Positions 45,601 through 58,800 of a stretch of 64,000 nt of DNA are shown piece by piece. How positions within the stretch are numbered: the stretch's first letter is position 1; the number at the start of each line of letters is the position of its first letter. A model generated the notes under the pieces. The model was not told the origin of the DNA, did no database searches, and was given only the letters and a program-made list of their open reading frames with translations. This DNA is from Lamellibrachia satsuma (lineage: Eukaryota; Annelida; Polychaeta; Sabellida; Siboglinidae). Both the position numbers and the translations under genes were made by a program. The DNA is taken from positions 4,482,001 through 4,546,000 of the forward strand of contig BSQZ01000030.1 in assembly GCA_033239005.1 (NCBI GenBank), read 5' to 3'.

Positions 45601-48600
45601 CAAAAGGCCCCAAAAGGCCAAAAAGCCCCCAGGTCCAAAGGCCCCAAAAGGCCAAAAAGCCCCCAAGTCAAAGGCCCCAAAAGGCCAAAAGCCCCCAAGT
45701 CCAAAGGCCCAAAAGGCCAAAAGCCCCCAAGTCCAAAAGGCCCCAAAAGGCCAAAAAGCCCCCAAGTCCAAAGCCCCCAAAAGGCCAAAAAGCCCCCAAG
45801 TCCAAAGGCCCCAAAAGGCCAAAAGCCCCCAAGTCAAAAGGCCCCAAAAGGCCAAAAAGCCCCCAAGTCCAAAGGCCCCAAAAGGCCAAAAAGCCCCCAA
45901 GTCAAAGTCCCAAAAGGCCAAAAAGCCCCAAGTCCAAAGGCCCCAAAAGGCCAAAAAGCCCCCAAGTCAAAGGCCCCAAAAGGCCAAAAAGCCCCCAAGT
46001 CCAAAGGCCCAAAAGGCCAAAAAGCCCCCAAGTCCAAAGGCCCCCAAAAGGCCAAAAAGCCCCCAAGTCCAAAGGCCCCAAAAGGCCAAAAAGCCCCCAA
46101 GTCCAAAGGTCCCAAAAGGCCAAAAAGCCCCCAAGTCCAAAGGCCCCAAAAGGCCAAAAAGCCCCCAAGTCCAAAGGTCCCAAAGGCCAAAAAGCCCCCA
46201 AGTCCAAAGGCCCCAAAAGGCCAAAAAGCCCCCAAGTCCAAAGCCCCAAAAGGCCAAAAAGCCCCAAGACCAAAGGCCCCAAAAGGCCAAAAAGCCCCCC
46301 AAGTCCAAAGGCCCCAAAAGGCCCAAAAGCCCCCAAGTCCAAAGGCCCCAAAAGGCCAAAAGCCCCCAAGTCCAAAGGCCCCAAAAGGCCAAAAAGCCCC
46401 CAAGTCCAAAGCCCCCAAAAAGGCCAAAAAGCCCCCCAAGTCCAAAGCCCCCAAAAGGCCCAAAAGCCCCCAAGTCCAAAGGCCCCAAAAGGCCAAAAGC
46501 CCCCAATCCAAAGGCCCCAAAAGGCCAAAAAGCCCCCAAGTCCAAAGCCCCAAAAAGGCCAAAAGCCCCCCAAGTCCAAAGGTCCCAAAAGGCCAAAAAG
46601 CCCCCAAGTCAAAGGCCCCAAAAGGCCAAAAGCCCCCAAGTCAAAAGCCCCAAAAGGCCAAAAAGCCCCCAAGTCCAAAGCCCCAAAAGGCCAAAAAGCC
46701 CCCAATCAAAAGCCCCAAAAGGCCAAAAAGCCCCCAAGTCCAAAGGCCCCAAAAGGCCAAAAAGCCCCCAAGTCCAAAGGCCCCAAAAGGCCAAAAAGCC
46801 CCCAAGTCAAAAAGGTCCCAAAAGGCCAAAAAGCCCCCAAGTCCAAAGGCCCCAAAAGGCCAAAAGCCCCCAAGTCCAAAGGCCCCAAAAGGCCAAAAGC
46901 CCCCCAAGTCCAAAGGCCCCAAAAGGCCAAAAGCCCCAAGTCCAAAGCCCCAAAAGGCCAAAAGCCCCCAAGTCCAAAGGTCCCAAAAGGCCAAAAGCCC
47001 CCAAGTCCAAAGGCCCCAAAAGGCCAAAAAGCCCCCAAGTCCAAAGGCCCCAAAAGGCCAAAAGCCCCCAAGTCCAAAGGCCCCAAAAGGCCAAAAAGCC
47101 CCCAAGTCCAAAGGCCCCAAAAGGCCAAAAAGCCCCCAAGTCCAAAGGCCCCAAAAGGCCAAAAGCCCCCAAGTCCAAAGGCCCCAAAAGGCCAAAAGCC
47201 CCCAAGTCCAAAGGCCCCAAAAGGCCAAAAAGCCCCCAAGTCCAAAGGCCCCAAAAGGCCAAAAGCCCCCAAGTCCAAAGCCCAAAAGGCCAAAAGCCCC
47301 CAAGTCCAAAGGCCCCAAAAGGCCAAAAGCCCCCAAGTCCAAAGTCCCAAAAGGCCAAAAGCCCCCAAGTCCAAAGGCCCCAAAAGGCCAAAAGCCCCCA
47401 ACTCCAAAGGCCCCAAAAGGCCAAAAAGCCCCCAAGTCCAAAGGCCCCAAAAGGCCAAAAAGCCCCCAAGTCAAAGGCCCCAAAGGCCAAAAAAGCCCCC
47501 AAGTCCAAAGCCCCAAAAGGCCAAAAGCCCCCAAGTCCAAAGCCCCAAAAGGCCAAAAAGCCCCCAAGTCCAAAGGCCCCAAAAGGCCAAAAAGCCCCCA
47601 AATCCAAAGGTCCCAAAGGCCAAAAAGCCCCCAAGTCCAAAGCCCCAAAAGGCCAAAAGCCCCCAAGTCCAAAGGCCCGAAAAGGCCAAAAGCCCCCAAG
47701 TCCAAAGGCCCCAAAGGCCAAAAGCCCCCCAAGTCCAAAGGCCCCAAAAGGCCAAAAGCCCCCAAGGTCCAAAAAAAGGCCCCAAAAGGCCAAAAGCCCC
47801 CAAGTCCAAAGCCCCGAAAAGGCCAAAAGCCCCCAATTCCAAAGGCCCCAAAGGCCAAAAAGCCCCCACAAATCCAAAGGCCCCAAAAAGGCCAAAAGCC
47901 CCCAAGTCCAAAGGCCCAGAAAAGGCCAAAAAGCCCCCAAGTCCAAAGGCTCCCAAAAGGCCAAAAGCCCCCAGGTCCAAAGAGGCCCCAAAAGGCCAAA
48001 AGCCCCCAAGTCCAAAGCCCTAAAAAGGCCAAAAAGCTCCCCGAAAGTCCAAAGGCCCCAAAAGGCCAAAAGCCCCCAAATCCAAAGGCCCCAAAAGGCC
48101 AAAAGCCCCCAAGTCCAAAGTCCCAAAAGGCCAAAAGCCCCCAAGTCCAAAGGCCCCAAAAGGCCAAAAAGCCCCCAAATCCAAAGGCCCCAAAAGGCCA
48201 AAAAGCCCCACAAGTCCAAAGGCCCGAAAAGGCCAAAAGCCCCCAAGTCCAAAGCCCCAAAAGGCCAAAAGCCCCCAAGTCCAAAGGCCCCAAAAGGCCA
48301 AAAAGCCCCCAAGTCCAAAGCCCCCAAAAGGCCAAAAGCCCCCCAACTCCAAAGGCCCCCAAAAGGCCAAAAAGCCCCCAACTCCAAAGGCCCCAAAAGG
48401 CCAAAAAGCCCCCAAGTCCAAAGCCCCCAAAAGGCCAAAAAGCCCCCAAGTCCAAAGCCCCCAAAAGGCCAAAAAGCCCCCCAATCCAAAGGCCCCAAAA
48501 GGCCAAAAAGCCCCCAAGTCCAAAGGCCCCAAAAGGCCCAAAAGCCCCCAAGTCCAAAGCCCCCAAAAGGCCAAAAGCCCCCAAGTCCAAAGGCCCCAAA

Positions 48601-49800
48601 AAGGCCAAAAAGCCCCAAGTCCAAAGTCCCAAAAGGCCAAAAGCCCCCAAGTCCAAAGGCCCCAAAAGGCCAAAAAGCCCCCCAAGTCCAAAGGCCCCAA
48701 AGGCCAAAAGCCCCCAAGTCCAAAGCCCCAAAAGGCCCAAAAGCCCCCAAGTCCAAAGGCCCCAAAAGGCCAAAAAGCCCCCCAAGTCCAAAGCCCCCAA
48801 AAGGCCAAAAAGCCCCCAAATCCAAAGGCCCCAAAAGGCCAAAAGCCCCCAAGTAAAAGCCCCAAAAGGCCAAAAGCCCCCCAAGTCCAAAGCCCCCAAA
48901 AGGCCAAAAAGCCCCAAATCCAAAGCCCCCAAAAGGCCAAAAGCCCCCAAGTCCAAAAGCCCCCAAAAGGCCAAAAAGCCCCCAAGTCCAAAGGCCCCAA
49001 AAGGCCAAAAAAGCCCCCAAGTCCAAAGCCCCCAAAAGGCCAAAAGCCCCCAAGTCCAAAGGTCCCCAAAGGCCAAAAGCCCCCAAGTCCAAAGGCCCCA
49101 AAAGGCCAAAAAGCCCCCAAGTCCAAAGGTCCCCAAAAGGCCAAAAGCCCCCAAGTTCAAAGGTCCCAAAAGGCCAGAAAAGCCCCCAAACTCCAAAGGC
49201 CCCAAAAGGCCAAAAAGCCCCCCAAAGTCCAAAGGTCCCAAAAGGCCAAAAGCCCCCAAGTCCAAAGGCCCCAAAAGACCCAAAAGCCCCCAAGTCCAAA
49301 GCCCCAAAAGGCCAATAGCCCCCAAGTCCAAAGCCCCCAAAAGGCAAAAAAAAGCCCCCCCAATCGAAAGGTCCCAAACGGCCAAAAGCCCCCCCCAAAT
49401 CCAAAGCCCCAAAAGGCCAAAAGCCCCCAAATCAAAGCCCCAAAAGGCCAAAAGCCCCCAACTCCAAAAAGCCCCAAAAGGCCAAAAAAAAGCCCCAAGT
49501 CCAAAGCCCCCAAAAGGCCAAAAGCCCCCAAGTCCAAAGCCCCAAAAGGCCAAAAGCCCCCAAGTCAAAGCCCCAAAAGGCCCAAAAGCCCCCCCAAGCT
49601 CAAAAGGCCCAAAGCCCCCAAAAGGCCCAAGGCCCAAAAGCCCCAAATCCAAAGCCCCAAAAGGCCAAAAAAGCCCCCAAGTCAAAGGTCCCAAAAGGCC
49701 AATAAGCCCCCAAGTCCAAAGGCCCCAAAAGGCCAAAAGCCCCCAACTCAAAGGCCCCAAAGGCCAAAAGCCCCCTTCCAAAGGCCCCAAAAGCCTAAAA
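36601..49800. repeat. Giant satellite, domain 2 (33-34-bp units, five-C type)
   Basis: The same word order as domain 1, but the C-run is usually five and the A-runs vary between four and five, so units are 33-34 bases. A patch near 39.39-39.65 kb has AAAGCACCCAAAAGGCCC, an echo of domain 3. Frame-keeping length changes and the lack of T leave one open frame running 36,694-45,489, the longest in the window; it is a compositional artefact. Stops arise only where AATAAG variants occur (for example 45,485). Confidence 0.97.
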
Positions 49801-52800
49801 GCCCCCAAGGTCCCAAAGGTCCCCCAAAATGCCAAAAAGCCCCCCCAACTCCAAAGCCCCCAAAGGCCCAAAGCCCCCAACTCCAAAGCCCCAAAGGCCC
49901 AAAAGCCCCCAAGTCCAAAGCCCCCAAAGGACCAAAAGCCCCCAAGTCCAAAGCCCCAAAAGGCCAAAAGCCCCCAACTCCAAAGCCCCAAAAGGCCCAA
50001 AAGCCCCCAACTCCAAAGCCCCCAAAAGGCCAAAAGCCCCCAACTCCAAAGCCCAAAAAGGACAAAAAGCCCCCAAGTACAAAAAAGCCACCAAAAAGCC
50101 CCCAAGTCCAAAGCCCCAAAAGGCCCAAAAGCCCCCAAGTCCAAAGCCCCCAAAAGGCCTTTAAAAAAACCCCCAAGTCAAAGCCCCAAAAGGCCCAAAA
50201 GCCCCCAAGTCCAAAGCCCCAAAAGACCAAAAAAGGCCCCCAAGTCCAAAGCCCCAAAGGCCAAAAAGCCCCCAAGTCCAAAGCCCCAAAGGACCAAAAG
50301 CCCCCAAGTCTTCAAAGCCCTAAAAGCCAAAAGCCCTTCAAGTCCAAAGCCCCCAAAAGGCCCAAAAGCCCCCAAGTCAAAAGGCCCAAAACCCCCAACT
50401 CCAAAAAAGGTAAAAAAAAGCCCCCCCAAAAGGCCCAAAAGCCCCCAACGTCCAAAGGTCCCAAAAGGCCAAAAGCCCCCTAACTCCAGAAGCCACCGAA
50501 AAGGCCAAAAGCCCCCAAGTGCAAAGCCCAAAAATGCCAAAAGCCCCCAACTCCAAAGCCCCAAAAGGCCCAAAAGCCCCCCAACTACCAAAGCCCCAAA
50601 AGGCCCAAAAAGCCCCCAAGTCCAAAGCCCCCAAAAGTCACAAAAGCCCCCAAGTCCAAAGCCCCCAAAAGGCCCAAAAGCCCCCCAAGTCCAAAGCCCC
50701 CAAAAGGCCAAAAAGCCCCCAAATCCAAAGCAGGGCCCAAAAGGCCAAAAGGCCCCCAACTCCAAAGCCCAAAAGGCCCAAAGCCCCCAAGTCAAAAGCC
50801 CCAAAAGGCCAAAAAGCCCCCAAAGCCCCCAAAAATGCCCCAAAAGCCCCAAGAAGCCTCCAAAACCCCAAAAGGAACCAAAAGCCCCCCAACTCCAAAG
50901 CCCCAAAATGCCCAAGCCCCCAAGTCCAAAGGCCCAAAAAAGGCCAAAAAGCCCCCCAACCTCCAAAGCCCTACAAAGGACCAAAAAGCCCCCAAGTCCA
51001 AAGCGACCCTAAAAGGCCCAAAGCCCCAAAGCCTAAAGCCCAAAAGGCCCAAAAGCCCCCAACTCCAAAGCCCCAAAGGACTTCCCAAAAGCCCCCAAGT
51101 CAAAAGGCCCCAAAAGGCCCAAAAGCCCACCCAACTCCAAAGCCCCAAAGGCCAAAAGCCCCCAAGTACAAAGGCCCCGAAAAGGCCAAAAGCCTCCCAG
51201 GTCAAAAGCCCCAAAAGGCCAAAAAAAGACCGGCTCCCCCCAACTCCACAGCCCAGGAAAAAAGGCCCAAAAGCCCCCAAATCCAAAGCCCCCAAAAGCC
51301 CCCCAGAAAGGCCCCCCAAGCCCAAGGCCCCAAAGGCCTAAAGCCCCCACATCAAATGCCGCCAAAAGGCATAAAAGCCCCCCAACTCCAAAGCCCCCAA
51401 AAGCCCCCAAATCAAATGCCCCCAAAAGGACCAAAAGCCCCCCAAGTCAAAAGCCCCCAAAAGGCCCAAAAAAACCCCAACTCCAAAACCCCAAAAAGGC
51501 CCAAAAGCCCCCCAACTCCAAAGCCCCCAAAACGCCCAAAAGCCCCCCAACTCCAAAACCCCTAAAAGGCCCAAAAGCCCCCCAACTCCAAAGCCCCCAA
51601 TAGGTCCAAAGCCCCCAACCCAAAGCCCTAAAAGGCCCAAAAGCCCCCAACTCCAAAAGCCCCAAAATGCCATAAAAAAGCCCTGAACTCCAAAGCCGCA
51701 AAAGGCCCAAACCTCAACTCCAAAACCTCCAAAAGCCCCCAACTCCAAAGCCCCCAAAAGGCCCAAAAGCCCCCAACACCAAAGTCCCCAGAAAAGGACC
51801 AGAAAGCCCCAAAAGGCCAAAAAGCCCCCAAGTCCAAAGCCACCAAAAAGGACCAAAAGCCCCCAAGCTCCAAAGCCCCCAAAAGGCCCAAAAGCCCCCC
51901 AAGTCCAAAGCACCCAAAAGGCCCCAAAAAGTGCAAAGCCCCCCAAAAAACCCCCAAGTCCAAAGCCCCCAAAAGGCCTAAAAGCCCCCCAAGTCCAAAG
52001 CCCCCAAAAGGCCCAAAAGCCCCCAAAGTCAAAAGGCCCAAATGCCCCCCAACTCCAAAACCCCCAAAAGGCCCAAAAGCCCCCCAACTCCAAAGCCCCC
52101 AAAAGCCCTCAAATCCTAAGCCCCTGAAAGGACCAAAGCCCCCAACTCCAAAGCCACCAAAAGACCCAAAAGCCCCCAACTCCAAAGCCCCTCAAAAGGA
52201 CCAAAAGCCCCCAATTCAAAAGCCCCAAAATTCCCAAAGCCCTCAAGTTCAAAAGCTCCCCAAAATGCCAGAAAAAGCCCCAAACTCCAAAGCCCAAAAG
52301 GCCCAAATGCCCCCTAACTCCAAAACACCCAAAAGGCCCAAAAGCCCCCAACTCCAAAGCCCCCAACAGGCCCAAAAGCCCCCCAAGCCCAAAGCCCCCA
52401 AATGCCAAAAGCCCCCAAACTCCAAAGCCCCCAAAAGGCCCAAATGCCCCCAACTCCAAACACCCAAAAGGCAAAAAAGCCCCCAACTCCAAAGCCCTGA
52501 AAGGACCAAAATTCCCCAACTCCAAAGTCCCCAAAATGCCAAAAAGCCCCCGAACTCCAAAGCCCCCAAAAGGCCCAAAATCCCACAAATCCAAAGCCAC
52601 CAAAGGCCCAAAAGCCCACAACTCCAAAGCCCCCAAAAGGACCAAATCCCCCAAGTCAAAAGCCCCCAAAAGGCCCAAACCCCCCAACTCCAAAACCTCC
52701 AAAAGCCCCCAACTCCAAAAGCCCCCAAAGAGGCCCAAAACCCCCAACACCAAAGCCACCAAAAGGCCCAAAAGCCCCCAACTCCAAAGCCCCAAATGCC

Positions 52801-55800
52801 AAAAGCCCTTGAACCCCAAAGCTGCCAAAAGGCCCAAAAGCCCCCAACTCCAAAGCTGCAAAAACGCCCAAAGCCCCCAACTCCAAAACCTCCAAAAGCC
52901 CCCAACCCAAAGCCCCCAAAAGGCCCAAAGCCCCCAACACCAAAGCCCCCCGAAAGGACCAAAAGCCCCCAAGTCCAAAGGCCCCAAAACGCCAAAAAGC
53001 CCCACAAGTCCAAAGCCCCAAAAAGGCCAAAAAGCCCCCCAAGTCCAAAGCCCCCAAAAGGCCAAAAAGCCCCCCAAGTCCAAAGCCCCCAAAATGCCTA
53101 AAAGCCCCCAACTCAAAGCCGCCAAAAGGCCTAATGCCCCCAACTCCAAAACCCCCAAATGCCCAAAAGCCCCCTGAACTCTAAAAAGCCCCCAAAGGGC
53201 CCAAAAGCTCCCCAAACCCAAAGCCCTAACAGGCCAAAAGCCCCCCAAGGCCCAAAGCCCCAAAAGTCCCTAAAAGCCCCCACATCAAATCCCGCCAAAA
53301 GGCATAAAAGCCCACCAACTCCAAAGCCCCCAAAAGCCCCCAAATCAAATGCCCCCAAAAGGCCTAACAGCCCCCCAACTCCAAAGCCACCAAAATGCCC
53401 AAAAACCCCCCAACTCCAAAGCCGTCAAAAGGCCCAAATGCCCCCCAACCTCCAAAACCCCCAAAAGGCCCAAAAGTCCCCTAACTCCAAAGGCCCCGAA
53501 AAGACCAAAAGCCCCAATTGAAAAGCCCCAAAAGGCCCAAAAGCCCCCAAATCCAAACCTCCAAAAAGCCCCCAACTACAAGCCCCAAAAGGCCCAAAAG
53601 CCCCCAAGTCCAAGAAGCCCCGAAAGGACCAGAAAGCCCCCCCAACTCCAAAGCCACCAAAAGGCCCCCAACTCCAAAGCCCCCAAAAGGCCCAAAAGCC
53701 CCCCAAGTCCAAAGCCCCCAAAAGGCCCAAAAGCCCCCCAAATCAAATGCCGCTAAAAGGCCCAAAAGCCCCCCAACTCCAAAGCCCCCAAAAAACCCCA
53801 AATCAAATGCCCCCAACTCCAAAACCCCCCAAAAGCCCCCCAACTCCAAAGCCACCAAAAGGACCAAAAGCCCCCAACTCCAATGCCCCCAAAAGGACCA
53901 AAAGCCCCCCAAGTCAAAAGCCCCCAAAAGGCCAAAAAAAAACCCAACTCCAAAGCCCCCAAAACGCCCAAAAGCCCCCAACTCCAAACCCCTAAAAGGC
54001 CCAAAAGCCCCCAACTCCAAAGCCCCCAATAGGTCCAAAAGCCCCCAACTCCAAAGCCGCCAAAAGGCCCAAAAGCCCCCAACTCCAAAGCCCCCAAAAT
54101 GCCAAAAAGCCCCCGAACCCCAAAGCCGCAAAAAGGCCCAAACCCCCCAACTCCAAAACCTCCAAAAGCCCCCAACTCCAAAGCCCCCAAAAGGCCCAAA
54201 AGCCCCCCAACACCAAAGTCCCCGAAAGGACCAAAAGCCACCAAAAGGCACAAAAAGCCCCCCAAGTCCAAAGCCACCGGAAGGACCAAAAGCCCCCCAA
54301 CTCAAAAGCCCCCAAAATGCCAAAAAGCCCCCGAACTCCAAAGCCGCCAAAAGGCCCAAAAGCCCCCAAATCCAAAGCCCCCAAAAGGCCCAAAAGCCCC
54401 CAACTCCAAAGCCCCAAAAGGCCCAAAAGCTCCCCAACGTCAAAAGGCCCAAAACCCCCAACTCAAAACCCCAAAATACCCAAAAGCCCCCAACTCCAAA
54501 GCCCCCAAAAGCCCCTCAACTCCTAAGCCCCCGAAAGGACCAAAGCCCCCCAACTCCAAAGCCACCAAAAGGCCCAAAAGCCCCCAACTCAAAAGCCCCC
54601 AAAAGTCCCAAAAGCCCCCCAAGTCAAAAGCCCCCAAAATTCCCAAAAAAAAACAACTCTAAAGCCCCCAAAATGCCCAAAAGCCCCCAAACTCCAAAGC
54701 CGCCAAAAGGCCCAAATGCCCCCCAACTCCAAAACCCCCAAAAGGCCCAAAAGCCCCCCAACTCCAAAGCCCCCAACAGGCCCAAAAGCCCCCCAAGCCC
54801 AAAGCCCCCAAAATGCCAAAAGCCCCCAAACTCCAAAGCCCCCAAAAGGCCCAAATGCCCCCCAACTCCAAAACACCCAAAAGGCAAAAAAGCCCCCCAA
54901 CTCCAAAGCCCCCGAAAGGACCAAAATTCCCCAACTCCAAAGCCACCAAAAGTCCCCCAACTCCAAAACACCCAAAAGGCCCAAACCCCCCCAACTCCAA
55001 AACCTCCAAAAGCCCCCAACTCCAAAGCCCCCAAAAGGCCCAAAAGCCCCCCAACACCAAAGTCCCCGAAAGGACCAAAAGCCCCCCAACTCCAAAACCC
55101 CCAAAAGGACCAAAAGCCCCCCAACTCCGAAGCCACCGAAAAGACCAAAAGCCCCCAACTGCAAAGCCCCCAAAATGCCAAAAAGCCCCCGAACTCCAAA
55201 GCCCCCAAAAGGCCCAAAAGCCCCCCAACTCCAAAGCCACCAAAAGGCCCAAAAGCCCCCAACTCCAAAGCCCCCAAAAGGACCAAAAGCCCCCAAGTCA
55301 AAAGCCCCCAAAAGGCCCAAAACCCCCCCAACTCCAAAACCTCCAAAAGCCCCCCAACTCCAAAGCCCCCAAAAGGCCCAAAAGCCCCCCCAACTCCAAA
55401 GCCCCCGAAAGGACCAAAAGCCCCCCAACTCCAAAGCCACCAAAAGGCCCCCAACTCCAAAACCCCCCAAAAGCCCCCCAACTCCAAAGCCACCAAAAGG
55501 CCCAAAAGCCCCCAACTCCAAAGACCCCAAAAGGACCAAAAGCCCCCCTTCTTCAAAGCCGCCAAAAGTCCCCCAACTCCAAAGCCGACAAAAGGCCCAA
55601 AAGCCCCCAACTCCAAAGCCCCCAAAAGGCCCAAAACCCCCCAAGTCAAAAAGCCCAAAACCCCCTCAACTCCAAAACACCCAAAAGGCCCAAAAGCCCC
55701 CCAACTCCAAAGCCCCAAAAAGCCCCCCAACTCCAAAACCCCCGAAATGACCAAAAGCCCCCCAACTCCAAAGCCACCAAAAGACCCAAAAGCCCCAACT

Positions 55801-58800
55801 CCAAAGCCCTCAAAAGGACCAAAAGCCCCCATCTTCAAAGCTGACAAAAGGCCCAAAAGCCCCCCAACTCCAAAGCCGCCAAAAGGCCCAAAAGCCCCCC
55901 AACTACAAAGCCCCGAAAAGTCCCAAAAGCCCCCCAAGTCAAAAGCCCCCAAAAGGCCCAAAAAAAACCAACTCCAAAGCCCCCAAAATGCCTAAAAGCC
56001 CCCCAACTCCAAAGCCGCCAAAAGGCCTAATGCACCCAACTCCAAAATCCCCAAAATGCCCCAAACCCCCCCGAACTCCACAGCCCCCAAAGGGCCCAAA
56101 AGCCCCCCCAAATCCAAAGCCCCCAACAGGCCCAAAAGCCCCAAAAATCCCAAAAAACCCCAAGTCAAAAGCCCCCAAAAGGCCCAAAAAAATCCCAATT
56201 CCAAAGCCCCCAAAATGCCCAAAAGCCCCCCAACTCCAAAGCCGCCAAAAGGCCCAAAAGCCCCCCAACTCCAAAGCCCCCAAAAGGCCCAAAAGCCCCC
56301 CAACTCCAAAGCCACCAAAAGGCCCAAAAGCCCCCAACTCCAAAGCCCCCAAAAGGCCCAAAAGCCCCCCAACTCCAAAGCCCCCAAAAGGCCCAAAAGC
56401 CCCCCAACTCCAATGCCCACAAAAGGCCCAAAAGCCCCCCAAATCCAAAGCCCCAAAAAGCCCCCAAAAGGCCAAAAAGTCGCCCAAGTCCGAAGCCCCC
56501 AAAACCCACCCAACTCCAAAGCCGCAAAAAGGCCAAAAAGCCCCCCAACTCCAAAGCCCCCAAAAGGCCCGAAAGCCCCCAAGTCAAAAGGCCCAAAAAA
56601 AACAAATCCAAAAACCCCAAAATGCCCAAAAGCCCCCAACTCCAAAGCCCCCGAAAGGACCAAAAGCCCCCCAACTCCAAAGCCACCAAAAGGACCAAAA
56701 GCCCCCAACTCCAAAGCCCTCAAAAGGACCAAAAGCCCCCATCTTCAAAGCCCCCAAAAGGCCAAAAAGTCGCCCAAGTCCGAAGCCCCCAAAACCCACC
56801 CAACTCCAAAGCCGCAAAAAGGCCAAAAAGCCCCCCAACTCCAAAGCCCCCAAAAGGCCCGAAAGCCCCCAAGTCAAAAGGCCCAAAAAAAACAAATCCA
56901 AAAACCCCAAAATGCCCAAAAGCCCCCAACTCCAAAGCCCCCAAAAGGCCCAAAAGCCCCCCAACTCCAAAGCCGCCAAAAGGCCCAAAAGCCCCACAAC
57001 TCCAAAGCCCCCAAAAGTCCCAAAAGCCCCCCAAAGACAAAAGCCCCCAAAAGGCAAAAAAAAAACCAACTCCAAAGCCCCCAAAAGGCCCAAATGCCCC
57101 CCAACTCAAAAACCCCCCAAAAGGCCCAAAAGCCCCCAAGTCAAAAGGCCCAAAAAAAAACAATTCCAAAACCCCCAAAAGGACCAAAAGCCCCCCAACT
57201 CCAAAGCCACCAAAAGGCCCAAAAGCCCCCAACTCCAAAGCCCCCAAAAGGACCAAAAGCCCCCCAACTCAAAAGCCCCCAAAAAGGCCCAAAAGCCCCC
57301 AACTCCAAAGCCCCCAAAATGCCCAAAAGCCCCCCAACTCCAAAGCCGCCAAAAGGCCCAAATGCCCCCCAACTCCAAAACCCCCAAAAGGCCCAAAAGC
57401 CCCCAACTCCAAAGGCCCCAACAGGCCCAAAAGCCCCCGAAAGGCCAAAAATCCCCCAAACTGCAAAGTCCCAAAAGACCCCCAAGTCAAAAGCCCCCAA
57501 ACGGCCCCAAAAAAAACCAACTCCAAAGACCCCAAAATGCCCAAAAGCCCCCCAACTCCAAAGCCCCCAAAAGGCCCAAAAGCCCCCCAAGTCCAAAGCC
57601 CCCAAAAGGCCCAAAAGCCCCCCAAATCAAATGCCGCTAAAAGGCCCAAAAGCCCCCCAACTCCAAAGCCCCCAAAAAACCCCAAATCAAATGCCCCCAA
57701 CTCCAAAATCCAGCCCCCCAACTCCAAAGCCGCCAAAAGGCCCAAAAGCCCCCAACTCCAAAGCCCCCAAAAGGCCCAAAAGCCCCCCAAATCAAATGCC
57801 CCCAAAAGGCCCAAAAGCCCCCCAACTCCAAAGCCACCAAAAGGCCCAAAAGCCCCCAAATCAAAAGGCCCAAAAACCCCCCGAACTCCAAAGCCCCCAA
57901 AAGCCCCCCAACTCCAAAGCCCCCAAAAGGCCCAAAAGCCAACAAGCCCAAAGCCCCCAAAAGGCCCAAAAGCCCCCAAATCAAAAGGCCCAAAAGCCCC
58001 CCAACTCCAAAACCCCTAAAAGCCCCCCAACTCCAAAGCCCCCAAAAGGCCCAAAAGCCCCCCAACTCCAAAGCCCCCAAAAGGCCCAAAAGCCCCCCAT
58101 ACTCAAAGCCCCCAAAAGGCCCAAAAGCCCCCCAACTCCAAAGCCGCCAAAAGGCCCAAAAGCACCCCAACTCCAAAGCCCCCGAAAGGACCAAAAGCCC
58201 CCCAACTGCAAAGCCCCCAAAAGGCCAAAAAGCCCCCAACTCCAAAGCCGCCAAAAGACCCAAAAGCCCCCCAACTCCAAAGCCCCAAAAAGGCCCAAAA
58301 GCCCCCCAAGTCAAATGCCCCCAAAAGGCCAAAAAGTCGCCCAAGTCCGAAGCCCCCAAAACCCACCCAACTCCAAAGCCGCAAAAATGCCCAAAAGCCC
58401 CCCAACTCCAAAGCCCCCAAAAGGCCCAAAAGCCCCCAACTCCAAAGTCAAAAGGCCCAAAAGCACCCCAACTCCAATGCCCCCAAAAGGCCCAAAAGCC
58501 CCCCAACTCCAAAGCCCCTGAAAGGACCAAAAGCCCCCAACTCCAAAGCCACCAAAAGGCCCAAAAGCCCCCAACTCCAAAGCCCTCAAAACGACCAAAA
58601 GCCCCCATCTTCAAAGCCGCCAAAATGCCCATAAGCCCCCCAACTCCAAAGCCGCCAAAAGGCCCAAAAGCCCCCAACTCCAAATCCCCGAAAAGTCCCA
58701 AAAGCCCCCCAAGTCAAAAGCCCCCAAAATTCCCAAAAAAAACCAACTCCAAAGCCCCCAAAAGGCCCAAAAGCCCCCCAACTCCAAAGCCCCCAAAAGG

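Noticed and set aside
29044..46600. Phe/Trp/Gly/Leu-rich minus-strand ORFs (GFLAFWGLWTWGAFW type) as membrane proteins
   Set aside because: They are the complement of the same satellite; their hydrophobicity is a by-product of G/T-rich codons.
36608..48856. Lys/Pro-rich ORFs of 1,347 to 2,931 codons as real proteins
   Set aside because: All three forward frames, and reverse frames too, are open over the same DNA and encode shifted versions of the same repeat. The unit lacks T, so stops cannot occur. No codon-position signal, start context or splice structure was seen.
52265..53177. Collagen-like or histone H1-like genes from the Pro/Lys repeats
   Set aside because: No Gly-x-y pattern, no globular domain, and no exon structure; purely satellite.
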